Positions 52,827 to 60,260 of a stretch of 64,000 nucleotides of DNA are shown one piece after another; within the stretch, counting starts at the first letter, position 1; each line of letters opens with the position of its first letter. A model generated the notes under the pieces. That model was not told where the DNA came from and did no database searches. It saw only the letters and a list, made by a program, of their open reading frames with translations. The DNA lies in assembly GCA_020852655.1 (NCBI GenBank), contig JADZAI010000013.1, positions 1-64,000 on the forward strand. The letters run 5' to 3'. The position numbers were made by a program, and so were the translations under genes. Source of the stretch: Alphaproteobacteria bacterium. Lineage in GTDB: Bacteria > Pseudomonadota > Alphaproteobacteria > Micropepsales > Micropepsaceae.

Positions 52827-54296
52827 ATGGCCGAAATCATGGCGGACGGCTTTGACGTACCCGCCGGACCCGCCGCCGCAAGGCCGGCGGCGCGCCTCTC
52901 CATCGGCCAGAAGACATTCTATGCGGTCGGCGATATCGCCGATGGCGTAAAGAACACCGCTCTCGGTCTATTCCTTCTTCTCTATCTCACCGGCGTGCTC
53001 GGCCTCTCCGGCTCGATGGCCGGCCTTGCCTCGGGGCTTGCCGTCCTGGTTGACGCCGTGCTCGATCCGCTGATCGGCTATTGGTCCGACAATCTCCGCT
53101 CGCGCTGGGGACGGCGGCATCCCTTCATGCTGCTGTCGGTGATTCCGTTCTCAATCGCGATAGGTCTGATCTTCTCGCTGCCGCATCTGGAATCGCCCTG
53201 GCTCACCTTCGCGATGGCGCTCGCCACGCTGGTCACGCTGCGCGTCGGCTTCTCCTGCTTTGTGCTGCCTTATGCGGCGCTCGGCGCGGAGGTGGCCCGC
53301 GACTACACAGAGCGCTCGGTGCTGATGACCTTCCGCAATTTCTTCAACAATTGCGGCGTCATCCTCGTCCTCGTCCTCGGCTACAGCGTCTTCCTCACCG
53401 ACAAGGCCGCGTTCCTCTCGCGGGACGCCTATATTCCCTTCGGCTGGACCTGCGCCGCGATCATCTTCGTCAGCGTGCTCGTCTCCTGCGCGTCGAGCTG
53501 GCGCCTTCGCCATCTGATGCACGAGGTGGCGCCGAAGGAGGCAGGCGCACGGTCGCGCGTCTTCGGCGACTTCTTCGACATCTTCCGCAACAGCTCCTTC
53601 GTCATCCTCTTCATGACGGTGCTGACCTTCTTCATCTCGCAGGGCGCCGCGGCGAGCCTCACCAACCATGCCTTGCTGTTCTTCTGGAAGCTGCCGCCCG
53701 AGATCATCCAGTTCATCCCCATCGGACTCGTGGTCGGCAATGTCGTCGGCATCCCCGTTGTCGGTCTGCTGCTGCGGCGCTACGAGAAGTCGGTCATCTG
53801 CGCCTTCGCGCTTGCGATCTTCTGCGCCTGCCAGGCGATCCCGGCCTCGCTCTACCTCGCCGGGCTGGTGTCCGATTCCGCCGTGCCGTTCATGCTGTGG
53901 GGTTTTCAGTTCGTCATCGGCATCGCGGCGACCTGCGCGACCATCACCTTCGGCTCGATGATGATGGACGCCGCCGACGAGCATGAACTGCTCTTCAGCG
54001 TGCGCCGCGAAGGGCTCTATTTTGCGGGGCTCGTCTTTTCGGTGAAGGCGGCGGTGGGCGGCGGCTTCATCGTCGCCGGCGTTGCGCTGGACCTGATCGG
54101 CTTCACGCAGGGCGTCGCGACCAGCCCCGACGCTATCCCGCAGAACACCCTCACCTTGCTCGGCATCGTTTCCGGCCCCGGCGCGGCGATCGTCTCGCTG
54201 ATCTCGGTGGTGATCCTGCTGCGCTACCGCCTCGGCAAGGACAAGCTGCACAGCATCCAGGCCGAACTCGAAGCGCGCCGGGCAGCACCCGCCTGA
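52827..54296 (+). CDS. GPH-family sugar:cation symporter (2)
   Basis: The 489-residue protein is a paralogue of the preceding symporter, with FYAVGDIADGVKN near residue 32, VDAVLDPLIGYWSDNLRSRW near 75 and GRRHPFML. A clear AAGGGAG ribosome-binding site precedes the ATG. Both copies keep YTERSVL and the AADEHELLF...RREGLYFA segment near the C-terminal half. Two transporters in tandem suggest two related substrates, for example the free sugar and a glycoside. A 111-base gap separates it from the first. Confidence 0.85.
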   Translation: MAEIMADGFDVPAGPAAARPAARLSIGQKTFYAVGDIADGVKNTALGLFLLLYLTGVLGLSGSMAGLASGLAVLVDAVLDPLIGYWSDNLRSRWGRRHPFMLLSVIPFSIAIGLIFSLPHLESPWLTFAMALATLVTLRVGFSCFVLPYAALGAEVARDYTERSVLMTFRNFFNNCGVILVLVLGYSVFLTDKAAFLSRDAYIPFGWTCAAIIFVSVLVSCASSWRLRHLMHEVAPKEAGARSRVFGDFFDIFRNSSFVILFMTVLTFFISQGAAASLTNHALLFFWKLPPEIIQFIPIGLVVGNVVGIPVVGLLLRRYEKSVICAFALAIFCACQAIPASLYLAGLVSDSAVPFMLWGFQFVIGIAATCATITFGSMMMDAADEHELLFSVRREGLYFAGLVFSVKAAVGGGFIVAGVALDLIGFTQGVATSPDAIPQNTLTLLGIVSGPGAAIVSLISVVILLRYRLGKDKLHSIQAELEARRAAPA

Positions 54297-54308
54297 AGGG
54301 AAAAGAAA

Positions 54309-54331
54309 CCCCGGGCCACGAGGGCCCGGGG
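54309..54331 (-). terminator. Rho-independent terminator for PhyH (4)
   Basis: CCCCGGGCC (54309-54317) and GGCCCGGGG (54323-54331) form a perfect 9-bp stem with a five-base loop. Read on the minus strand, the hairpin comes 27 bases after the PhyH stop and is followed by a T-rich run (TTTCTTTTCCC), as expected for intrinsic termination. No T-run follows on the plus strand, though the stem may also slow transcripts from the symporter gene. Confidence 0.7.
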
Positions 54332-54358
54332 CAGTTGGAGGAAGGTCGTCGCGAAGAA

Positions 54359-55171
54359 TCAGCGCGCGGCTGCGGCTTCTGCCTTGGGCTTTTTGGCCGG
54401 CTGGCGACTCTCGCGGTGCAGCTCATAGGAGGTCTTGAGGCCCGCGGGCTGATAGGAATAGAGCAGCGCGCGGCGATCCTTGTCCGAGCGGTTGATGCGC
54501 GAGCGGTGCACCAGGAAGGCGCCGAAAAAGACGATGCTGCCGGCCGGCGCCTCGACCGGAACGAGGCTCTGCTCGAAGGCGGCCGGGTCCATCTCGTTCT
54601 GGCCGAAGCCTTCGATATCCTTGCGCTTCTTCATGCCTTCGGTATGGCTGCCCGGCGCGACCTCGAGGCAGCCATTCTCCATCGTCGCGTCGTCGAGATA
54701 GAGCAGCGCCGTCATGATCCTGTCGGCCTGGCCGGCCCAGCGCATCCAGTAGGGATAGTCCTGGTGCAGGATGAGCTCGCCGCCGGTATGGGCGCGCTTC
54801 ATCGTCAGCTTCTCGGTGAAGAGATTGATGTCGTCCTGGCCGACGAAGTCGCGGCTCGGGTCCATGAAGCGCGGATCGTGCGCCCACTCGTTCAGCGGCC
54901 TGGAGATATGCGCGAAGGGCTCGATGCCCTGCACCACATCGGGGAAGAGCGGCTCCCATTTCACGACGGCGCCGACCTCTTCCTGCCACTCGAACATGTA
55001 GCTGCCGACGACTTCCTTGTTCTCGCGCTTGAGCTTGAGCATGTCGTCGATCAGGGCTTCGACGTCGCCGGCGATCCTGGCGCACTCGGCCCGGCTGAAC
55101 ACGCCGCGGCGCACGACAAAGCCGTCGCGGTCCTTCCGGGCGATTTCTTCGGGGGTCAGGCGGAAGCTCAT
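54359..55171 (-). CDS. PhyH-family dioxygenase (4)
   Basis: The 270-residue oxygenase has LILHQDYPYWMRW (HxD near residue 138) and GAFLVHRSRIN (distal His near 218), followed by the Arg of DRRALLYSY. It is clearly the closest relative of PhyH (3) at 44231-45058. The C-terminal tail is Ala/Lys-rich (KKPKAEAAAAR). It is transcribed alone, divergent from PhyH (5), with the CTAACATGTTAG palindrome between, and ends at a good terminator. Confidence 0.85.
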   Translation of the reverse strand: MSFRLTPEEIARKDRDGFVVRRGVFSRAECARIAGDVEALIDDMLKLKRENKEVVGSYMFEWQEEVGAVVKWEPLFPDVVQGIEPFAHISRPLNEWAHDPRFMDPSRDFVGQDDINLFTEKLTMKRAHTGGELILHQDYPYWMRWAGQADRIMTALLYLDDATMENGCLEVAPGSHTEGMKKRKDIEGFGQNEMDPAAFEQSLVPVEAPAGSIVFFGAFLVHRSRINRSDKDRRALLYSYQPAGLKTSYELHRESRQPAKKPKAEAAAAR

Positions 55172-55266
55172 CTCTTCGTCTCGCTCTTGGGACGGAACGT
55201 TATTGACATGCTAGTGTGGAGCATGTTTCACCTGAAGGCAAGGGTTGAACGCCAAACATCGGCTAT

Positions 55267-55278
55267 CTAACATGTTAG
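55267..55278. promoter_or_regulatory. CTAACATGTTAG operator, copy D
   Basis: This perfect 12-bp palindrome is identical to copy A and lies in the 141-base divergent region between PhyH (4) and PhyH (5), 35 bases upstream of the latter. A second, degenerate site with ATGCT...AGCAT arms is at 55208-55224 nearer to PhyH (4). A strong GGAGAGG ribosome-binding site follows for PhyH (5). Confidence 0.6.
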
Positions 55279-55312
55279 AATGTTGCCGCAAAGGGCGCCT
55301 GAAGGAGAGGCC

Positions 55313-56116
55313 ATGAGTTTTCCGAAAGCCACAGAGGAGCAGATCCGCTTCTTCCGCGAACACGGCTATCTGATCGTCGAAGACGCCATCCCGCAGGCAT
55401 CGCTCGATGAACTCGAGGGCTATTGCGACAAGCTGCTCGACGACAAGCAGCGCTACGCCTTCGACTGGGCCTGGGACGCGAAGGAGAAGAAGGAGGAACG
55501 CTCGTTCAAGATCGTGCAGTCCTCGCCGTCGCTGGTGTGGGGCGACATCGACGATCAGCCCTACCGCAAGTGGCTGGTGGAGTTCGGCTCGGCGCTGATC
55601 GGGTCGAAGCAGGAATTCTGGTACGACCAGTTCCTCGGCAAGCCGCCGGGCAAGTCCTCGCCGACCTACTGGCACCAGGACGAGGGCTATTGGGGCCGCA
55701 ATCTGCGCAACAAGGGCCTCACCTGCTGGATTCCGCTCCAGGACGTGAACGCCGAGAATGGCTGCATGCATTTCATCGACGGCGGCCACACGGGCGACGT
55801 GCTGGTCCATCGCCGGGTCGAGGGCGTGGCGAGCGACCTGCTGACCTGCGACCCGGACGAATCGAAACTGGTTGTCGCGCCGATCAAGCGCGGCAGCGTC
55901 ACCTTCCATCATTCCAACATGCCGCACATGACGACGGCCAACATCTCGAAGGGCTGGCGCAAGGCGATCTCCAACCACATGCAGGAGGTCGGCGCGGGCG
56001 GCGAGGGCGACCACTATCCCTGGAAGGTCTACGTGAACCAGCGCACCGGGAAGCTCACCGTGCCGGAGACGGTCAAGCAGGGCGTCCCGGCCGACTTCAA
56101 GGACGCGCGGGGCTAG
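55313..56116 (+). CDS. PhyH-family dioxygenase (5)
   Basis: The 267-residue oxygenase has TYWHQDEGYWGRN (HxD near residue 122) and FHHSNMPHMTTAN (distal His near 208), with the N-terminal EQIRFFREHGYLIVEDAI typical of the family. It keeps the iron triad but differs from the other copies in the substrate-facing segments, for example QRYAFDWAWDAKEKK. It leads the plus-strand set with GH172, serine hydrolase and aldehyde dehydrogenase genes, after a 185-base gap holding a long inverted repeat. Confidence 0.85.
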   Translation: MSFPKATEEQIRFFREHGYLIVEDAIPQASLDELEGYCDKLLDDKQRYAFDWAWDAKEKKEERSFKIVQSSPSLVWGDIDDQPYRKWLVEFGSALIGSKQEFWYDQFLGKPPGKSSPTYWHQDEGYWGRNLRNKGLTCWIPLQDVNAENGCMHFIDGGHTGDVLVHRRVEGVASDLLTCDPDESKLVVAPIKRGSVTFHHSNMPHMTTANISKGWRKAISNHMQEVGAGGEGDHYPWKVYVNQRTGKLTVPETVKQGVPADFKDARG

Positions 56117-56129
56117 TTCCAAATCGACG

Positions 56130-56236
56130 TGTCATGGTCCGCGAAGGCGGGCCATCCACGACTTTAGGGTTGGATTGGCCAGCGCGCGTTCGCGCCGCCG
56201 CAAGGCGTGGATGGCCCGCCTTCGCGGACCATGACA
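56130..56236. repeat. 31-bp perfect inverted repeat with 45-base loop
   Basis: Arms at 56130-56160 and 56206-56236 (TGTCATGGTCCGCGAAGGCG and onward) are exact reverse complements over 31 bases. The loop includes ACGACTTTAGGG. Such elements are dispersed alphaproteobacterial palindromes related to RPE/REP sequences; a partial relative lies at about 24234. It sits between PhyH (5) and GH172 and may act as a transcript-stabilising or terminating structure. No coding sequence inside. Confidence 0.75.
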
Positions 56237-56301
56237 GCATAGGGAATGCACGGCGCCATCGCGCGGCCTCAGCAGCAACAACGACACAGGGGGGAAACAT
56301 C

Positions 56302-57426
56302 ATGGCGGCATTCAACGGACTTGGTCTTCATCTCGGCAATCTGTCGCGCCTGTCGAACGCCGAGACGCGGTCGATCAGCCCGGAGAATTTCACCGGCGAG
56401 AAGGGCAAGGGCGGCATGGCCAAGGAGGAGGGCGAGGCGTGGGATACCGCGCGCGGCCTCGGCCAGGGCTGGAAGACCTCGCCCTATGTCACCATCAAGG
56501 CCGGCGCCACCTTCACGCTCGCCGACATCAAGGGCCAGGGCGCGATCCAGCAGATCTGGATGACGCTGGCCCGCGGCAAGTGGCGCCACACGATCCTGCG
56601 CGCCTATTGGGACGGGCAGAAGAATCCCTCGATCGAAACGCCGTGCGGCGATTTCTTCTGCGTCGGCTGGGAAGACTATGCGCAGGTCAACGCGCTGCCG
56701 GTGAACGTGAATCCGGGCCGCGCCTTCAACTGCTACTGGGAAATGCCGTTCCGCAAGAGCGCAAAGTTCACCATCGAAAACCTCAGCGACGAGGACATCG
56801 TCGTCTATTACCAGATCAACTACACGCTCACCGAAGTGCCCGAGGACTGCGCCTATTTCCACGCCCAGTTCCGCCGCACCAATCCGCTGCCGTTCAAGGA
56901 AGACTACGTCATCCTCGACGGCATCAAGGGCCGCGGCCACTATGTCGGCACCTACATGGCGTGGGGCGTCAACAACAATGGCTGGTGGGGCGAAGGCGAG
57001 ATCAAGTTCTTCATGGACGGGGACAAGAAATTCCCCACCATCTGCGGCACCGGCACGGAGGATTATTTCTGCGGCGCCTATAATTTCGACCTCGGCACGA
57101 TCAAGCGCATGACCGGCGACATGAGCGCCGAGCCGAAATACCAGGAATTTTCCACGCCCTATGCCGGCCTGCCGCAGGTGATCCGGCCGGACGGGCTCTA
57201 CAAGTCGCAGCAGCGCTTCGGCATGTACCGCTTCCACATCATGGACCCGATCCGCTTCCAGAAGGATCTGAAGGTCACGATCCAGGCGCTCGGCTGGCGC
57301 ACGCACAAGCGGCGGCAGTATCTTCCGCTCCAGGACGACATCGCCTCGGTCGCCTATTGGTACCAGACCCTGCCGGCGGCGCCGTTCCCGCAACTGCCCG
57401 ACCGCGACTATCTGGAGGTCATCTGA
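56302..57426 (+). CDS. GH172-family glycosidase (DUF2961)
   Basis: The 374-residue protein matches DUF2961/GH172. The N-terminal AWDTARGLGQGWKTSPYVTI and the block WWGEGEIKFFMDGD (Glu231/Glu233) are followed about 20 residues later by CGTGTEDYFCGAYNF (Glu253). The glutamates in these two blocks fit the catalytic pair of the family. GH172 includes exo-alpha-D-arabinofuranosidases acting on D-arabinan and difructose-dianhydride enzymes. No signal peptide is visible, so it acts in the cytoplasm on imported material. A GGGGGGA ribosome-binding site precedes it. The pathway context supports D-arabinofuranosides. Confidence 0.8.
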   Translation: MAAFNGLGLHLGNLSRLSNAETRSISPENFTGEKGKGGMAKEEGEAWDTARGLGQGWKTSPYVTIKAGATFTLADIKGQGAIQQIWMTLARGKWRHTILRAYWDGQKNPSIETPCGDFFCVGWEDYAQVNALPVNVNPGRAFNCYWEMPFRKSAKFTIENLSDEDIVVYYQINYTLTEVPEDCAYFHAQFRRTNPLPFKEDYVILDGIKGRGHYVGTYMAWGVNNNGWWGEGEIKFFMDGDKKFPTICGTGTEDYFCGAYNFDLGTIKRMTGDMSAEPKYQEFSTPYAGLPQVIRPDGLYKSQQRFGMYRFHIMDPIRFQKDLKVTIQALGWRTHKRRQYLPLQDDIASVAYWYQTLPAAPFPQLPDRDYLEVI

Positions 57427-58604
57427 GCGCGCAGGACATCAAGGGCAGCGTCGCAGCCGGCTATGAAGCCGTGCGCGACGCCTTTGCCGCCGGGCAGGCC
57501 GCCGACCCCGTCGGCGGCGCCCAGCTCTGCGTCTACCGCCATGGCAAGGTGGTGGCCGATCTATGGACCGGCCGCGACGGCGACCGCGACTACACGGCCG
57601 ACACCCTCAACGTCGTCATGTCCTGCACCAAGGGCGCGACGGCGATCCTCGCCAACCGGCTGGCCGAGCAAGGCGTCATCGACGTCGAGGCGCCGGTCGC
57701 CCGCTACTGGCCGGAATTTGCCGCGAACGGCAAAGACGGCCTCACCGTTGCCCATTGCCTCTCGCATACCGCGGGGCTGCCGACCTTTCCGATGGCGGCC
57801 CGTGTCGGCGCCCGCGACCTCGCCGGCTGGACGCGCTGCACCGATGTGCTCGCCGCGGCCGCGCCGCTCTGGACGCCCGGCGCGCACGGCTCGTATCACG
57901 CCGTCACCTATGGCTTTCTTGCCGGCGAAGTGATCCGCAGGGTCACCGGCAAGAGCGCCGGCCGCTGTTTCGCCGACGAGATCGCCGGTCCGCTCGGCCT
58001 CGACTTCTGGATCGGCCTGCCCGCGGCAGAGCAGGCGCGGGTCGCCCCGCACATCCCCCAGCCGGCGCGCCCCTTCCGCGAGGTCTTCAAGGCGGCCGGC
58101 GTCGACATCGACCATCCCGTCATGGCCGAAATCCTCGCCGGTTTCGACGCCATCACCGACACCGTCGACTACGTCAACACGCCCGAAGGCCGTGCCGCCG
58201 AACTCCCCGCCGCCAACGGCGTCGCCAGCGCCCGGGCGCTGGCGAAGATGTATGCGGCCTGCATCGGCGACATCGACGGCATCCGTCTGCTGAAGCCGGA
58301 GACGGTCGCGGCGGCGCGGCTGTCGCGGACCAAAGGGCTGGCGGTGCTGCCGCCGATGGCGAAGCTGCCGCGTCCGCCGGGCGAGGGCTTCGGGCTCGGT
58401 TTCGAGCTTCCGAACCCGCCGAACCCGATGCTCGGCATCGGCTCGTTCGGCCACGCCGGCGCCGGCGGCCGGCTTGGCTTCGCGCATCCCGAAAGCGGCA
58501 TCGCCGCGGGGTTCGCCGGAAACGCCATGCTCTGGGATAATGTGGGGCCGGACCCCCGCTGGCTCTGGCTGAAGCCGCTTCAGGACATTGCCGGCACGGC
58601 GTGA
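57423..58604 (+). CDS. Serine beta-lactamase-fold esterase (EstB/class C type)
   Basis: The ~393-residue hydrolase has the SxxK motif in VVMSCTKGATAIL near residue 58, a Tyr-containing YHAVTYGFLAG segment near 160 and the C-terminal FGHAGAGGRLGF, as in class C-like esterases. It probably removes an ester group from a sugar derivative. No ATG or GTG fits: the likely initiator is CTG at 57423 overlapping the GH172 stop, giving tight coupling, with the family-like IKGSVAAGYEAVRDAF directly after. The start is uncertain, the gene itself is clear. Confidence 0.75.
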   Translation: MSAQDIKGSVAAGYEAVRDAFAAGQAADPVGGAQLCVYRHGKVVADLWTGRDGDRDYTADTLNVVMSCTKGATAILANRLAEQGVIDVEAPVARYWPEFAANGKDGLTVAHCLSHTAGLPTFPMAARVGARDLAGWTRCTDVLAAAAPLWTPGAHGSYHAVTYGFLAGEVIRRVTGKSAGRCFADEIAGPLGLDFWIGLPAAEQARVAPHIPQPARPFREVFKAAGVDIDHPVMAEILAGFDAITDTVDYVNTPEGRAAELPAANGVASARALAKMYAACIGDIDGIRLLKPETVAAARLSRTKGLAVLPPMAKLPRPPGEGFGLGFELPNPPNPMLGIGSFGHAGAGGRLGFAHPESGIAAGFAGNAMLWDNVGPDPRWLWLKPLQDIAGTA

Positions 58605-58645
58605 ACGCGTTCGCCCGCAGATGGCGCGGGCAAGGAGAATTTGAG

Positions 58646-60112
58646 ATGACCCTCAAGCTGAAAGACGAGACCCTGCTGCGCGCCGATGCCTATGTCGGCG
58701 GCGTCTGGAGGCCGGCGAAGTCAGGCGCCCGCTTCCCGGTCACCAACCCGGCGACGGGTGCGACGCTGACCGAAGTCGCCAATTTCGACGCCGAGGACGT
58801 TCGTGCCGCGATCGACGTCGCCAATGCGGCCCTGCCGGCCTGGCGGGCGAAGACGGCGAAGGAACGCGCCGGGCTGATGCGCAAATGGTACGAACTCATC
58901 ATGGCGAACCAGGAAGACCTGGCGCGCCTGATGACGGCGGAGCAGGGCAAGCCGCTGGCCGAGACGCGCGGCGAAGTCGCCTACGGCGCCTCGTTCATCG
59001 AGTGGTTCGCCGAAGAGGGCAAGCGCGTCTACGGCGACATCATCCCGACCCACGCCGCGGGCAAGCGCATCCTGGTGATGAAGGAGCCGATCGGCGTCGT
59101 CGCCGCCGTCACGCCCTGGAATTTCCCCAACGCGATGATCACGCGGAAGGCAGCGCCTGCCCTGGCGGCCGGCTGCACCTTCCTGATCAAGCCGCCATCC
59201 GAGACGCCGCTGTCGGCGACGGCGCTGGCGGAACTCGCGCATCGCGCCGGCATCCCGGCCGGCGTGTTCAACGTCGTCACCTCCAAGCAGGCCTCGAAGG
59301 TGGGCAAGGAGCTGACCGAGAATCCGATCGTGCGGAAATTCACCTTCACCGGCTCGACCGAGATCGGAAAGGTGCTGATGGCGCAATGTGCCTCGACCGT
59401 GAAGAAGGTCAGCCTCGAACTCGGTGGCAACGCGCCCTTCATCGTCTTCGACGACGCCGACCTCGAGGCCGCCGCCGACGGCGCGATGGTCTCCAAGTTC
59501 CGCAACATGGGCCAGACCTGCGTCTGCGCGAACCGCCTCCTCGTGCAGGACGGCATCTACGACGCCTTCGCCGCCAAGCTCGCCGAGCGCGTCGCCAGGA
59601 TGAAGGTCGGCAACGGCGCCGACGACGGCGTGACCCAGGGCCCGCTGATCAACATGGCGGCGGTCGAGAAGGTGGAAAGCCTGCTGGCCGACGCGAGCGC
59701 CAAGGGCGGCAGGATCGCCGCGGGCGGCAAGCGCCATGCCCTCGGCGGCACCTTCTTCGAGCCGACCATCGTCCCGGGCGTCAACGACGACATGGCGATC
59801 GCCCGCGAGGAGATCTTCGGGCCGGTCGCGACGCTGTTCCGCTTCAAGGACGAAGCGGAGGCGATCCGCATGGCGAACGACACCGAATACGGCCTCGCCG
59901 CCTATTTCTACACGCGCGATCTCGGCCGCACCTTCCGCATGGCCGAGGCGCTGGAATACGGGATCATCGGGGTCAACGAGGGGATCATCTCCACCGAAGT
60001 CGCGCCTTTCGGCGGCATGAAGGAGTCGGGCATCGGCCGGGAAGGCTCAAAATACGGAATCGAGGACTTTCTGGAGATGAAATACGTCCTCGTCGGCGGC
60101 GTCGGCACCTAG
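58646..60112 (+). CDS. Aldehyde dehydrogenase (2-oxoglutarate/succinate semialdehyde type)
   Basis: The 488-residue protein shows VTPWNFPNAM near residue 152, FTFTGSTEIGK near 230, the catalytic Glu in SLELGGNAPF near 255 and catalytic Cys in NMGQTCVCANR near 290, as in GabD-like enzymes. In this setting the best substrate is 2-oxoglutarate semialdehyde, made by the XylX-like dehydratase and yielding 2-oxoglutarate. Succinate semialdehyde is an alternative. AAGGAG lies nine bases before the ATG. It follows the esterase by 41 bases. Confidence 0.85.
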   Translation: MTLKLKDETLLRADAYVGGVWRPAKSGARFPVTNPATGATLTEVANFDAEDVRAAIDVANAALPAWRAKTAKERAGLMRKWYELIMANQEDLARLMTAEQGKPLAETRGEVAYGASFIEWFAEEGKRVYGDIIPTHAAGKRILVMKEPIGVVAAVTPWNFPNAMITRKAAPALAAGCTFLIKPPSETPLSATALAELAHRAGIPAGVFNVVTSKQASKVGKELTENPIVRKFTFTGSTEIGKVLMAQCASTVKKVSLELGGNAPFIVFDDADLEAAADGAMVSKFRNMGQTCVCANRLLVQDGIYDAFAAKLAERVARMKVGNGADDGVTQGPLINMAAVEKVESLLADASAKGGRIAAGGKRHALGGTFFEPTIVPGVNDDMAIAREEIFGPVATLFRFKDEAEAIRMANDTEYGLAAYFYTRDLGRTFRMAEALEYGIIGVNEGIISTEVAPFGGMKESGIGREGSKYGIEDFLEMKYVLVGGVGT

Positions 60113-60131
60113 CGGCGAACGACCATCCGTG

Positions 60132-60146
60132 CTAACTGGAATGTTA
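60132..60146. promoter_or_regulatory. CTAAC/GTTAG-armed operator-like site, copy E
   Basis: CTAAC and GTTAG arms are separated by five bases. Read on the minus strand the right part is CTAACATTCCA, close to copies C and F. It lies 20 bases after the aldehyde dehydrogenase stop and about 115 bases upstream of the altronate-type dehydratase start. With copy F it could form a paired operator. Confidence 0.4.
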
Positions 60147-60230
60147 GATGGCCGGTGACCTCTGACATCCGCGGCCGGGATGTCCTCCAATCCCAAGGAG
60201 TAGCGGGCTTCCTGCCGGGCGTCGTGCGTA

Positions 60231-60242
60231 CTAACATTCTAA
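60231..60242. promoter_or_regulatory. CTAACATTCTAA operator, copy F
   Basis: The site lies 18 bases upstream of the TTG start of the altronate-type dehydratase and just before its GGAGG ribosome-binding site, so a bound repressor would block transcription or early elongation. It matches copy C at 11 of 12 positions. Confidence 0.55.
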
Positions 60243-60260
60243 TGCCTTGGAGGCGCTGCA

